From contig NZ_CP142016.1 of NCBI RefSeq assembly GCF_035666175.1, positions 2,108,001 to 2,172,000 of the forward strand: 64,000 nucleotides of DNA, in the 5' to 3' direction. A program made the position numbers and the translations under genes. The notes under the pieces are model-generated. The model was not told the origin of the DNA and did no database searches. It worked only from the letters and a program-made list of their open reading frames with translations. The stretch is from Riemerella anatipestifer. GTDB taxonomy: Bacteria > Bacteroidota > Bacteroidia > Flavobacteriales > Weeksellaceae. This document shows positions 19,770 to 28,110 of this stretch, in pieces (positions within the stretch are counted from its first letter, which is position 1; each line of letters starts with the position of its first letter).

Positions 19770-21533
19770 ATGGATATTAAAGAATATATAAAAGAAAGTA
19801 TTGCTCAAGTTGTAGAGTCTGTATATGGGCTCCAAAATATAACTTTGGAAGTACAAGAAAATAAAACAGATTTTGAGGGAGATTTTACGGTAGTGATATT
19901 TCCTTTGGTTAAACAGCTTAAGAAGAGCCCAGATGCATTAGGGCAAGAGATAGGCGAGGCTTTAATAAATTCTAGTGATTTTGTAGAAGGCTTTAATGTA
20001 GTTAAAGGTTTTCTTAATCTTAAAGTCAAAAATAAATATTTCATAGAAAGTTTTAAAGCAGAAGAGCGAAACTTTGGAACAGTTACATCGAAGAACCAAA
20101 CGGTAATGGTGGAGTATTCTTCCCCTAATACTAATAAACCACTCCATTTAGGGCATATTAGAAATATTCTTTTGGGTTATTCAGTCGCTCAAATATTGAA
20201 AGAAGCAGGATATGAAGTTATCAAAACTCAAATTGTTAATGATAGAGGAATCCATATTTGTAAGTCTATGTTGGCGTGGGAAAAGTTTGGTAATGGCGAG
20301 ACTCCTGCTGATTCAGGATTGAAAGGAGATAAACTAGTAGGGAATTACTATGTTAAATTTGACCAAGAATACAAGAAAGAAATCCAACATCTTGTAGAAG
20401 ATGGCTTAGGAGAAGACGAAGCTAAAAAGCAAGCTCCAATTTTTGTGGAAGCACAAAAGATGCTTCTAGATTGGGAGCAAGAAAATCCTCAGGTGCGTGA
20501 GTTGTGGCAGAAGATGAACCAATGGGTTTACGATGGTTTTGGAGAAACATATAAAAGATTAGGCGTTGATTTTGACCAAATCCAATATGAGAGTAATACC
20601 TATATATTAGGAAAAGATTTGATACAAGAAGGACTTGCTAAAGGAGTACTGTATCAGAAAGAGGACGGCTCAGTATGGTGTGATTTATCTGACGAAGGTT
20701 TAGACCAAAAGCTATTATTGCGTAGTGACGGTACTTCTGTGTATATGACGCAGGATTTAGGAACAGCGGTGGAACGCTTCAAACAAAACGATATACAAAA
20801 ACTGATTTACACCGTAGGAAACGAGCAAGACTATCACTTCCAAGTGCTATTTAAAATCTTGAAAAAACTAGGCTACGATTGGGCAGAGCATCTGTACCAC
20901 CTTTCTTATGGAATGGTGGAATTGCCACATGGAAAGATGAAATCAAGAGAGGGAACAGTGGTAGATGCAGACGATTTAATGCAGGAAATGTACCTCACGG
21001 CTAAAGAAAAAGCTCAGGAACTAGGGAAGCTGGAACACTTGCCAGAAGAAGATAAGGAGCGTTCTTACGAGATTGTAGGACAGGGAGCTCTTAAGTACTA
21101 TATGCTTAAAGTGGATCCTAAGAAGAAGATGTTGTTTAATCCAGAGGAGAGTATAGACTTTAATGGTAATACAGGACCATTTATCCAATATACTTATGCG
21201 AGAATCCAATCGTTGTTAGAGAAAGCAGGTTATGAACCACAGGATTTAGCAGATGATATAGAAATCAATGCTTATGAAAAAGAGCTTATAACGCATTTGG
21301 GTAACTTTAAAACAGTAGTTTCTAAGGCGGCAGAGACGCTTAGTCCAGCACAATTGGCTAATTATATTTATGATTTAGTAAAGTCGTATAACTCTTTTTA
21401 TCAGAATAATCCTATCCTTAATCAGGAAGATGCAGCGGTTAAAAACTTGCGTTTGAAATTGTCTGCTCTTACTGCGAAAACCATTAAGAGAGGTTTAGAA
21501 TTACTAGGCATTGGTGTGGTAAATAGAATGTAA
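19770..21533 (+). CDS. argS: Arginyl-tRNA synthetase
   Basis: 587 residues. N-terminal additional domain, then the class I HIGH motif in VEYSSPNTNKPLHLGHIRN, KMSKS-like loop KMKSREGTVVDADD, and a C-terminal anticodon-binding helical domain (QYTYARIQSLLEKA onward). It charges tRNA-Arg. Own promoter, closed by a perfect palindromic terminator that faces the converging mtaB. Confidence 0.96.
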   Translation: MDIKEYIKESIAQVVESVYGLQNITLEVQENKTDFEGDFTVVIFPLVKQLKKSPDALGQEIGEALINSSDFVEGFNVVKGFLNLKVKNKYFIESFKAEERNFGTVTSKNQTVMVEYSSPNTNKPLHLGHIRNILLGYSVAQILKEAGYEVIKTQIVNDRGIHICKSMLAWEKFGNGETPADSGLKGDKLVGNYYVKFDQEYKKEIQHLVEDGLGEDEAKKQAPIFVEAQKMLLDWEQENPQVRELWQKMNQWVYDGFGETYKRLGVDFDQIQYESNTYILGKDLIQEGLAKGVLYQKEDGSVWCDLSDEGLDQKLLLRSDGTSVYMTQDLGTAVERFKQNDIQKLIYTVGNEQDYHFQVLFKILKKLGYDWAEHLYHLSYGMVELPHGKMKSREGTVVDADDLMQEMYLTAKEKAQELGKLEHLPEEDKERSYEIVGQGALKYYMLKVDPKKKMLFNPEESIDFNGNTGPFIQYTYARIQSLLEKAGYEPQDLADDIEINAYEKELITHLGNFKTVVSKAAETLSPAQLANYIYDLVKSYNSFYQNNPILNQEDAAVKNLRLKLSALTAKTIKRGLELLGIGVVNRM

Positions 21534-21554
21534 ATAAGGATTAAAACTAATAAT

Positions 21555-21588
21555 AAAGCCTCACAAATTTGTGAGGCTTTTGTTTTTT
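21555..21588. terminator. Terminator between argS and mtaB
   Basis: A perfect 26-nt palindrome beginning AAAGCCTCACAAA, followed on the plus strand by TGTTTTTT. The minus-strand side is also AT-rich, so it may end both converging genes. Confidence 0.8.
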
Positions 21589-22933
21589 AGGCATTCTCTA
21601 AAAACTGTTCAAAAGAAGAACTGACCGATACTGTACCGTCTGCTTCTATTTTATTGAGCTTTAATGTTTCTATTTTATTGACGGAACTTTGGTCAAAAGG
21701 TTTCTTTACCCTTACATAATTTTCCGTAAAACCGAACATCATACCGTCTTTATTTTCGTGTTCCCAAAGGATAGGCAATGTTTTTCCAAGTTGAGACTGA
21801 TAAAAAGCCATCTTTTTCTTCTCGGATAGAATCCTAAGCATTTTGTTTCTCTTTTTTCTTTCGGAGATAGGCACTACGCCGTCCATTGCTACGGCTTCGG
21901 TATTCTCCCTTTCAGAATAAGTAAAAATGTGGAGGTAAGAGATAGGCAACTCATTTAGGAAATGGTAGGTCTCTAAAAAACGCTCTTCCGTTTCTCCAGG
22001 GAAGCCCACTATTACATCTACCCCGATAGCAGCGTTAGGCATTACAGATTTTATGGTGTCTATTCTATCTCTGTACAGCTTAGTGAGGTAGCGGCGTTTC
22101 ATTCTTTTGAGGAGCTCATCACTACCAGATTGCAACGGAATATGAAAATGAGGCACAAACCTTTTACTTTGGGCAACCAGTTCTATACTTTCATTTTTTA
22201 ATAAGTTGGGTTCTATAGACGAAATTCTAATACGTTCAATCCCTTCCACTTTGTCCAACTCTGTGATGAGGTCTAGAAAAGTATGCTCGTGTTTCTTATT
22301 ACCAAATTCTCCTTTGCCATAATCACCAATATTTACTCCTGTTAAAACAATTTCCTTGATGTCTTTAGCCGCAATTTCTTGAGCGTTTTTAATCACATTC
22401 TCTATAGTGTCAGACCTAGAAATACCTCGTGCTAGAGGTATGGTGCAGTAAGTACACTTATAGTCGCAGCCGTCTTGTACCTTTAGAAAGGCTCTCGTGC
22501 GGTCTCCTATGGAATAAGAACCAATGAAAAAATCGGCTTCTTCTATTTCGCAAGAATGAACGATACCCTTGTTGTGAGTTTTTTCTAAATCTTCTAAATA
22601 GCTTAAAATATTGAACTTCTCCTTGGCTCCCAATACCAAATCGACACCCTCTATTTTAGAAATTTCTTCGGGCTTTAGCTGAGCGTAACAACCTACAATC
22701 ACCACCAATCCTTCGGGGTTGGCTTTCATAGCTCGCTTTACATGTATTTTGCACTCACGGTCGGCATTTTCTGTTACCGAACAGGTATTGATTACATAGA
22801 CATCGGCTCTGTCATCAAAGCTTACTTTCTGGTAACCCGCATCAGACAGTTGTCTGGCGATGGTGGAAGTTTCAGCGAAATTAAGTTTACAGCCTAAAGT
22901 ATGGTAAGCCGCTGTTTTAGAATTAGTACTCAT
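21587..22933 (-). CDS. mtaB: tRNA t6A37 methylthiotransferase MtaB
   Basis: 448 residues. The N-terminal UPF0004 domain holds three cysteines for one iron-sulfur cluster (TLGCKLNFAE, NTCSVTENAD, VVIGCYAQ in sequence VIVGCYAQ). The radical SAM domain has CDYKCTYCTIPLARG, and a C-terminal TRAM-like part follows. The CxxxCxxC and GxLGCK patterns fit MtaB rather than MiaB or RimO. It adds a methylthio group to N6-threonylcarbamoyladenosine at position 37 of tRNAs reading ANN codons. It is transcribed away from module A. Confidence 0.92.
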   Translation of the reverse strand: MSTNSKTAAYHTLGCKLNFAETSTIARQLSDAGYQKVSFDDRADVYVINTCSVTENADRECKIHVKRAMKANPEGLVVIVGCYAQLKPEEISKIEGVDLVLGAKEKFNILSYLEDLEKTHNKGIVHSCEIEEADFFIGSYSIGDRTRAFLKVQDGCDYKCTYCTIPLARGISRSDTIENVIKNAQEIAAKDIKEIVLTGVNIGDYGKGEFGNKKHEHTFLDLITELDKVEGIERIRISSIEPNLLKNESIELVAQSKRFVPHFHIPLQSGSDELLKRMKRRYLTKLYRDRIDTIKSVMPNAAIGVDVIVGFPGETEERFLETYHFLNELPISYLHIFTYSERENTEAVAMDGVVPISERKKRNKMLRILSEKKKMAFYQSQLGKTLPILWEHENKDGMMFGFTENYVRVKKPFDQSSVNKIETLKLNKIEADGTVSVSSSFEQFLENA

Positions 22934-22950
22934 GACAAAAATTAAGTCTG

Positions 22951-22981
22951 CAAATTTAGTGATTTTTATATAGATAAAAAC
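22951..22981 (-). promoter_or_regulatory. Candidate mtaB promoter
   Basis: On the minus strand TAAATTTG (plus 22951-22958) fits TAnnTTTG, with GTTT 19 nt upstream. The mtaB ATG is 18 nt after the box. Confidence 0.4.
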
Positions 22982-23069
22982 TATCCGTAGCTGGGATACT
23001 TTAAGAGAGTAGAGAGGTTTTAACTTGAGATGTGGTAAATTTTTTAGAGAATAAAATCTCTCTAAAAAC

Positions 23070-23100
23070 TTGTGTACTTTAACAAAAGGTTATAAGTTTG
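23070..23100 (+). promoter_or_regulatory. Promoter of module A (HU-like gene)
   Basis: TTG at 23070-23072 and TAAGTTTG at 23093-23100, spaced as in Bacteroidetes promoters. The homology between modules A and B begins right here, and module B has an equally good promoter at the matching place. The start codon is 480 nt downstream, giving a very long leader. Confidence 0.55.
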
Positions 23101-23188
23101 CTTCATATTTATGCTGCACCATATCAATTACATACAAGAAAATGCAAAAAAACTACACAAAAATTTGGTACTTCCAAATAATTGTGTA

Positions 23189-23218
23189 AACACACACACA
23201 CACATACACACACACACA
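23189..23218. repeat. AC-dinucleotide microsatellite
   Basis: Near-perfect run of AC units broken once by AT. Module B has only about four or five units at the matching place (plus 49189-49198 on the other strand), so the length has changed between copies. Confidence 0.85.
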
Positions 23219-23453
23219 ACAAGTAGTTTCGTGGGTATGTGTCCGATTATTTAGAAAATTACTTAGACTTTTATCGTTAAAACAAAATATTATTCCGCTA
23301 ACTTTTGTTGGGGGCTTTTCGTGTTTATACTATTCTAATTTTAGCTTTCATCAATATCTACTAAAAGCACCATTGTTTTGTCTTAAAACATGGTCGTTCT
23401 TGTTGGGTGCTTTTAGTGTTCAGAAAGGGAGCTTTTGCTTTCTTTCTGCTTTA

Positions 23454-23500
23454 GCCTTTCCTCTCGTTTTGTGTGTGTTTAGAGAGGGAAGGCGTTTTTT
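23454..23500 (+). terminator. Attenuator-like hairpin in the module A leader
   Basis: Twelve-base-pair stem GCCTTTCCTCTC / GAGAGGGAAGGC with a 16-nt loop, then G and six T. It is placed inside the leader, before the HU-like gene, so it would act as an attenuator rather than as an end-of-gene terminator. Confidence 0.55.
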
Positions 23501-23580
23501 AAGGTTAGAGGTTAGATATGAGAGATTAGATTTTAGATAACCATTGAACATTAACAATTAACCATTAAATACTAGAATTT

Positions 23581-23964
23581 ATGCCAATTAAGTACAAAGT
23601 CATTCAGAAAGGGCAACCAGGAGTTGCTGGTGGAGGCGAGAAAAAATATTATGCCTCTGCCAATGTAGTCAGCGAAAAAACTTTAGCAGGTCTGACTAAA
23701 GACATTGAGAAAATTTCAACAGTAAGCGGAGCGGACATCAGAGCGGTGTTTTACGCTTTGGTAGATGTGATGCAGTCTTCTCCAGCCGAAGGGCAGATTA
23801 TCCGTTTAGGCGAACTGGGTAGTATGCGAGTGAGCATCAGTAGCGAGGGTAAAGCTAAGGAAGAGGAAGTAACCTCAGCAGCTATTAAAAATGCAAAGGT
23901 GATATTTACCCCAGGTTCTGACCTAAAAAAGATGCTGGCAACGCTAAGCTACGAAAAGCTCTAG
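23581..23964 (+). CDS. HU-like histone-family DNA-binding protein (module A)
   Basis: 127 residues. It fits the longer HU-related group of Bacteroidetes (the type described by TIGR01201, multicopy in Porphyromonas), with an N-terminal extension IKYKVIQKGQPGVAGGGEKKYYA before the HU fold. The HU part shows TLAGLTKDIEKISTVSGADIRAVFYALVDVM and a short arm region IRLGELGSMRVSISSEG. A basic/acidic helix KAKEEEVTSAA and VIFTPGSDLKKML close it. DNA bending or nucleoid binding is expected from the family; a specific target is not known. It is followed after 168 nt by the interrupted surface-protein gene and preceded by the long leader. The copy at 48451-48834 is about 75% identical. Confidence 0.85.
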   Translation: MPIKYKVIQKGQPGVAGGGEKKYYASANVVSEKTLAGLTKDIEKISTVSGADIRAVFYALVDVMQSSPAEGQIIRLGELGSMRVSISSEGKAKEEEVTSAAIKNAKVIFTPGSDLKKMLATLSYEKL

Positions 23965-23977
23965 CAGAGGGTAATAA

Positions 23978-24061
23978 AACCGCACGCGTGAAAAAAAAAT
24001 CCGCAGGCGTGCGGTTGGGCAACCACAGGCGTGCAAATTTAAACGAGACGCTTGCGGTTTT
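23978..24061. repeat. GC-rich palindrome cluster between HU-like gene and surface-protein gene (module A)
   Basis: AACCGCACGC at 23978-23987 and its perfect complement GCGTGCGGTT at 24007-24016, then CCACAGGCGTGC at 24023-24034 and GACGCTTGCGG at 24047-24057. All are variants of one motif, roughly CCGCAGGCGTGC. No T run follows, so it does not look like a simple terminator. Module B carries a different palindrome family at the same place. Confidence 0.7.
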
Positions 24062-24132
24062 AAGCCTAAAGGAAATCAAGTAAAAAACGGTTACGAGAAA
24101 ATAAATTATTAACAACTTTAAAATTAAATTTT

Positions 24133-24468
24133 ATGAAAACAGCAGCTACAAAATTAAGTGTACTTGCCTTTTTAGGTTTAGGATTAGCAGCTTACGGACA
24201 AAGTGGAAAAGTAGGGGTTAATACCTCCTCACCTAGAGCTACTTTAGATGTTCACCCTAGTGCTACTAACAGTCAAGATAACTCCAAGACTAACGAGGGT
24301 ATTTTAGCTCCGAAATTAAGTAAAACTCGTGTGGCAAGTATTGAGGCTCCCGTAGAAGGAACTTTAGTCTATGTAATAGATGACGCTACTAAGGTCAATG
24401 GGACTATAAATGCCTACACAGGTGCAGACTCTAAAGTAGCTAAAATTACAGAAAAAGGTTATTACTAA
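24133..24468 (+). pseudogene. Surface-protein gene of module A, 5' fragment, interrupted by an IS982-family element
   Basis: Signal peptide MKTAATKLSVLAFLGLGLAAYGQ, then the constant N-terminal domain (SGKVGVNTSSPRATLDVHP, LSKTRVASIEAPVEGTLVYVIDD) shared with the gene at 46725-48308. The insertion brings in a stop after KITEKGYY. Taking out the 980-bp element and one copy of the 8-bp target duplication restores one open frame of 663 codons that runs on at 25456. As it stands only 111 residues would be made and exported. The GVNTSSPRATLDV start is typical of fibre- or adhesin-like exported proteins of Bacteroidetes whose role is not established. Confidence 0.85.
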
Positions 24469-25447
24469 CCCGTTGTGCATTATGAAATGAAAAAAACAAG
24501 AGTTGTTTATTAGACTGAAAATCAGTATATTGTTTTTGCTATAAAACGATATAAATGAACAACATAGAGCAAATATATGAAAGAATTTTGGAAGTTTTAG
24601 GACTTTTTTCAGAAAATCAACTGATTAGTTATCAGAGAAGAACACCTAAAATGAGCGATTTAGAAGTCATAAGTCTTAATATTACTGCTGAATACTTGAG
24701 TATTGATAGCGAATTACAGTTATTTAGAAAATTGCCAAACTCTCTGATAAACAAAATTGAAAGAAGTGTTTACAATAAGCGAAAACGAAGACTATCCCTA
24801 CAAACAGAGCAAATTAGACAACGTATTTCGATGGAGTTCAATGAGTTTGAAGATATTTTTATCGTTGATAGCATGCCAATGAAAGTTTGTGAAAACGCTC
24901 GTTCTACTCGTTCAAAAATTTGTAAAGAGCAATCCTATTCTTCACCAACATATGGTTATTGTGCTTCACAGAAATTATATTTCTATGGCTATAAACTACA
25001 CGCAGTATGTTCTTTAAATGGTGTGATTAAGAATTTTGATATAAGCCCTGCATCCGTTCACGACATCCACTATTTAAAAGATATTGGTGAGCAAATGCGA
25101 AACTGTACTTTAATTGGAGATAGAGGCTATTTATCAGCAAAAGTTCAAATAGATTTATTTAACTATGCTAATATTAAATTAGATACACCAATGAGAAGTA
25201 ATCAGAAAGATTATATTCCTCAATTTTCATTGTACAAGAAAAAGCGAAAACGAATTGAGACATTTTTCTCTCAACTTTGCGACCAATTTATGATTAAAAG
25301 AAACTATGCTAAAACTTTTGAAGGCTTTAAAACAAGGATAATCAGTAAAATAACCGCCGCAACGGTTATTCAATATATCAATAAATTTATCTTCCAAAGA
25401 AAATTAAATCATCTAAAAATCAGTATTATTTAAAATGCACAACGAGT
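24468..25447 (+). mobile_element. IS982-family insertion sequence (980 bp)
   Basis: Ends ACCCGTTGTGCATT (left) and ACTCGTTGTGCATT (right, read inward), 13 of 14 bases matching. An 8-bp target duplication TATTACTA lies at 24460-24467 and 25448-25455. Length, terminal AC and the transposase type fit IS982; I recall elements of this family in Riemerella but cannot name the exact one. The direct repeats are perfect and the transposase is intact, so the insertion looks recent. The element lies in the same direction as the host gene. Confidence 0.92.
24555..25433 (+). CDS. IS982-family transposase
   Basis: 292 residues, full length for the family. An N-terminal helical region (MSDLEVISLNITAEYLSIDSE) is followed by a DDE catalytic domain. 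The three acidic residues are visible in IVDSMPMKVC (first Asp), LIGDRGYLS (second Asp) and RIETFFSQL (Glu). C-terminal GFKTRIISKITAATVIQYINK is typical. No frameshift or missing motif, so the element may still move. Confidence 0.95.
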   Translation: MNNIEQIYERILEVLGLFSENQLISYQRRTPKMSDLEVISLNITAEYLSIDSELQLFRKLPNSLINKIERSVYNKRKRRLSLQTEQIRQRISMEFNEFEDIFIVDSMPMKVCENARSTRSKICKEQSYSSPTYGYCASQKLYFYGYKLHAVCSLNGVIKNFDISPASVHDIHYLKDIGEQMRNCTLIGDRGYLSAKVQIDLFNYANIKLDTPMRSNQKDYIPQFSLYKKKRKRIETFFSQLCDQFMIKRNYAKTFEGFKTRIISKITAATVIQYINKFIFQRKLNHLKISII

Positions 25448-25455
25448 TATTACTA

Positions 25456-27112
25456 TTACAATGGTACGGAGTGGGTGAAAAGTGCATCAGGAAGCCTAGA
25501 CCAAGAGTGGATACATAATGGCATAGATGCTATTTATGCGAAAAAAGCAAAAGGTAATAACCCTTCTAACATTTTTGAAATATTAGATAATGGCAAGGTT
25601 TATATTAATCAGGGAGGAGTCGATTGGACTACACTTGTAAATGATAGCGGGCAGCCTACTTTATCCGCAAATCCAAGAGGAAATAATCTTAACTCTGTTT
25701 TTCAAAGTAGTGACATACTCCCTTTAAACACTTTAGGAATTGATTATAACAATAGTGGTGGAAGGGGTTATGTTTTTAATTCATTGACTTCTATATTGAA
25801 AGAGAATCATACTACCTCTTCTGATGGAGTGAGTAATTTAAAATCCTACACAGGGTCGTCATATAGTTTGATTAATAACGATTTAACTTCCCGTATACTT
25901 AGTCAATCTGCAGTTTTTTTCTCATCTTCAATGGGTAGAAGTTCAACAGGGCGTATTGATGAGTTAAGAGGTGTTCTTGCTCAAGCAAGTAATAATTCTT
26001 CTGGACATGGATATGTTATATCAGGTGTTCATTCAGATGCTAGTGTTGGTGGAGAAGTAGGTGCTACCGCAAGAGAATTGAGAGGGGTGTATGGTGCAGG
26101 TTATCAGCAATATAATGCTAGTGCAGATATTATTAAAGGAGGTCATTTTTATGGTCTTTCTCGATGGACATCTAACCCAACCGAACAAATTATAGGTGTA
26201 TATGCTGAAGCTTCAAACAGTAAAGAGAAAGGTCTATACCCTGGTCAAATTGAAGGTACTGCCAATGTAACTAATAGAATGGCAGGAGGGGTTTTTCTAT
26301 CTACAGCTAGAGCAAATGCAACTTATAATAGTATTTTTGGAACTCATACAGTTAATATCGTTGAGAATGATGCAACTGTGTCAACAGGAATGATAGCTTC
26401 GCTTAATAGGAATGAAATTAAAAACACTACCCCTCACAATTTTGTTTTTGGAGGAATGTTTGAAAATGTTTTAGCAGGTACTGGTGTCGTGACTAATTTG
26501 TCGGGAGTAGTTTCAAGGTTGTTGTCGCAGAAAGTTAATCAATCGGTTGGTGCTTATATGGCATTTCGTTCGGATCTTGGATCTACAGGAGCTATAAATT
26601 TACAAGGATCAATAGATAATTATTATGATTTTTATACATCATCAGCACCTACTCAAGCGAAAAATAAGTATGGCTTTTATATACAAGGAGATAACAAAAT
26701 AAATTTTTTAGAAGGTTCTCTAGGTGTTGGAACTGCAGCTCCAACCGAAAAACTAGAAGTTGCGGGTAATGTAAAAGCTACAGGCTTTATAGGAGCTAAT
26801 GCCGCTATCTTCCCAGACTATGTATTCCAAAAGTATTATACAGGTACTTCTAGTCTCAAGGCAGACTATAGCTTTAAAACCCTTAGCCAAGTAGAAGATT
26901 TTGTAAAGACCAATGGGCATTTGCCAGGATATAAGTCCGCCGCAGAAATTAAAAAGCAAGGTTATATAGACCTTATGGCAACTCAGCTTACCAATGTAGA
27001 GAAGATAGAAGAGCTTTACTTACACCTTTTAGAAAAAGACAAAGAAGTAAAAGCACTCAAAGCAGAAATTACAGAGCTTAAATCTTTAGTAAAAGACCTA
27101 TTGGCTAAGTAA
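25456..27112 (+). pseudogene. Surface-protein gene of module A, 3' fragment
   Basis: It continues in frame with 24133-24467 when the insertion is removed. An ATG at 25475 opens the fragment, but it would lack promoter and signal peptide. The first codons (YYNGTEWVKS) and the last ~125 (from APTEKLEVAGNVKATGF) match the gene at 46725-48308. The ~415 residues between are unrelated to it and rich in Gly, Asn and Ser with short beta-like repeats (GVLAQASNNSSG, GVYGAGYQQYN, GVYAEASNSKEK). The conserved end FPDYVFQKYYTGTSSLK, HLPGYKSAAEIK and a final coiled coil (VEKIEELYLHLLEKDKEVKALK) resembles fibre proteins with a C-terminal trimerising region. Confidence 0.85.
26738..27112 (+). repeat. Inverted repeat, 3' constant segment of module A
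   Basis: About 375 bp nearly identical (roughly nine bases in ten by eye) to the reverse complement of 46725-47110. Together with the 5' arm it frames the variable middle of the surface-protein gene. Confidence 0.85.
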
Positions 27113-27130
27113 CTTTATAGGTTCAAAACC

Positions 27131-27160
27131 AAAATTCCCTCCAAATGGAGGGAATTTTAT
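27131..27160. terminator. Terminator after module A
   Basis: Stem AAAATTCCCTCC / GGAGGGAATTTT with loop AAAT. It works in both directions, so it may also end the converging SDR gene. Module B ends in a related TCCCTCC/GGAGGGA hairpin. Confidence 0.8.
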
Positions 27161-27179
27161 TATTGTAAAAAGGTTAGTG

Positions 27180-28058
27180 TTAACTGCCTTTTTTTGCCTT
27201 TATCATCATTTCTAGGGCGTCCCACATTTCGGCAGGGATTTGTTCTAACATATTAAATTCCCCAGCACCTTGTAGCCATTCGCCACCGTCTATGGTAATT
27301 ACTTCTCCATTGATGTAAGCCGAGAAATCAGAAACCAAATAAGCCGCAAGGTTTGCCAACTCTTGATGTTCGCCTACTCTTCGTAGAGGAACTTTTTTTC
27401 TCATGTCAAACTTCTCAGCAAGATCTCCTGGTAGTAAGCGTTCCCATGCTCCTTTGGTAGGGAAAGGTCCTGGTGCTATCGCGTTAAATCTAATGCCATA
27501 TTTTGCCCATTCCACAGCAAGGCTTCTTGTCATTGCCAATACACCTGCCTTTGCACAAGCCGAAGGTACTACATAGCCAGAGCCTGTCCAAGAATAAGTG
27601 GTAACAATATTAAGTACAGTTCCTTTTTGTTTTTCTTCAATCCAATGCTTGCCAATAGATAGAGTACAGTTTTTAGTTCCTTTTAATACAATATCAATAA
27701 TGACATCAAAGGCGTTGGCAGATAACCTTTCGGTAGGCGAGATAAAGTTCCCCGCAGCATTATTTACTAAAATATCTATCTTTCCAAAAGTTTTTAGGAC
27801 TTCCGTTTTCATTGCTTCTACTTCATCGTAATTTCTAACATCACAAGAGAGTGGCAATACTGTACCGCCAGTAGCTTTTTCTAGTTCTGTAGCTGTGTTT
27901 TTTAGTTTGTCTAAATCTCTAGAAGTAATGACCACTTTAGCCCCTAATTCTAAGAAATATTTTGACATGGCTTTTCCTAATCCGCTACCACCACCTGTTA
28001 CAATGGCTACTTTATCTTTAAGAGCATTCTCTTTGAGCATAGAATCTGTATAGTTCAT
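27180..28058 (-). CDS. SDR-family oxidoreductase, 2,4-dienoyl-CoA reductase-like
   Basis: 292 residues. Rossmann motif VTGGGSGLGKAMSKYF and NNAAGNF are clear. The catalytic region reads VVPSACAKAGVLAMTRSLAVEWA: the usual YxxxK tyrosine is replaced, while the lysine stays. This is the pattern of the NADPH-dependent 2,4-dienoyl-CoA reductase branch (DECR/PECR-like), which uses different catalytic residues. A role in unsaturated fatty acid degradation is therefore likely; no other beta-oxidation gene is adjacent. The next gene upstream on this strand is the M16 peptidase, from which it is separated by a terminator. Confidence 0.82.
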   Translation of the reverse strand: MNYTDSMLKENALKDKVAIVTGGGSGLGKAMSKYFLELGAKVVITSRDLDKLKNTATELEKATGGTVLPLSCDVRNYDEVEAMKTEVLKTFGKIDILVNNAAGNFISPTERLSANAFDVIIDIVLKGTKNCTLSIGKHWIEEKQKGTVLNIVTTYSWTGSGYVVPSACAKAGVLAMTRSLAVEWAKYGIRFNAIAPGPFPTKGAWERLLPGDLAEKFDMRKKVPLRRVGEHQELANLAAYLVSDFSAYINGEVITIDGGEWLQGAGEFNMLEQIPAEMWDALEMMIKAKKGS

Positions 28059-28110
28059 TTTGAATTAAATTTAGGTCTAAAGTTAAATAAAATCTTTTAG
28101 AGTAAAGGAC

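Larger units (their letters stand above)
23107..23580 (+). promoter_or_regulatory. Long structured leader of module A
   Basis: No credible coding frame. In order: hairpin 1 at 23161-23183 (AAATTTGG / CCAAATAATT); an AC-dinucleotide tract at 23189-23218; a conserved block around GTAGTTTCGTGGGTATGTG; hairpin 2 at 23360-23417 (perfect 12-bp stem ACTAAAAGCACC / GGTGCTTTTAGT with a smaller hairpin TGTTTT/AAAACA inside); hairpin 3 at 23421-23448 (12 pairs, TTTT loop); hairpin 4 at 23454-23493 (GCCTTTCCTCTC / GAGAGGGAAGGC) followed by TTTTTT at 23495-23500. The last looks like an intrinsic terminator 80 nt before the ATG. The same order occurs in module B with sequence changes that keep most pairing. 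Confidence 0.7.
23093..24467 (+). repeat. Inverted repeat, 5' arm of module A (promoter, leader, HU-like gene, surface-protein N-terminus)
   Basis: This stretch matches the reverse complement of about 47953-49294. Shared parts are the -7 box, GACATACAAG/TTACATACAAG, the leader hairpins, the HU-like gene (about three quarters identical as protein) and the first ~118 codons of the surface-protein gene. Homology breaks off in the gap between the two genes, where each copy has its own palindromes. Confidence 0.85.

Noticed and set aside
23991-23999. Run of nine A between the HU-like gene and the surface-protein gene
   Set aside because: It lies between coding regions in AT-rich sequence; it could be the loop of the inverted repeat there, and I see no frame that it would switch.
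24007-24061. GC-rich repeats of module A as an intrinsic terminator of the HU-like gene
   Set aside because: No T run follows the main hairpin, and module B at this place has a different palindrome with T on the wrong side, so termination is not the shared function.
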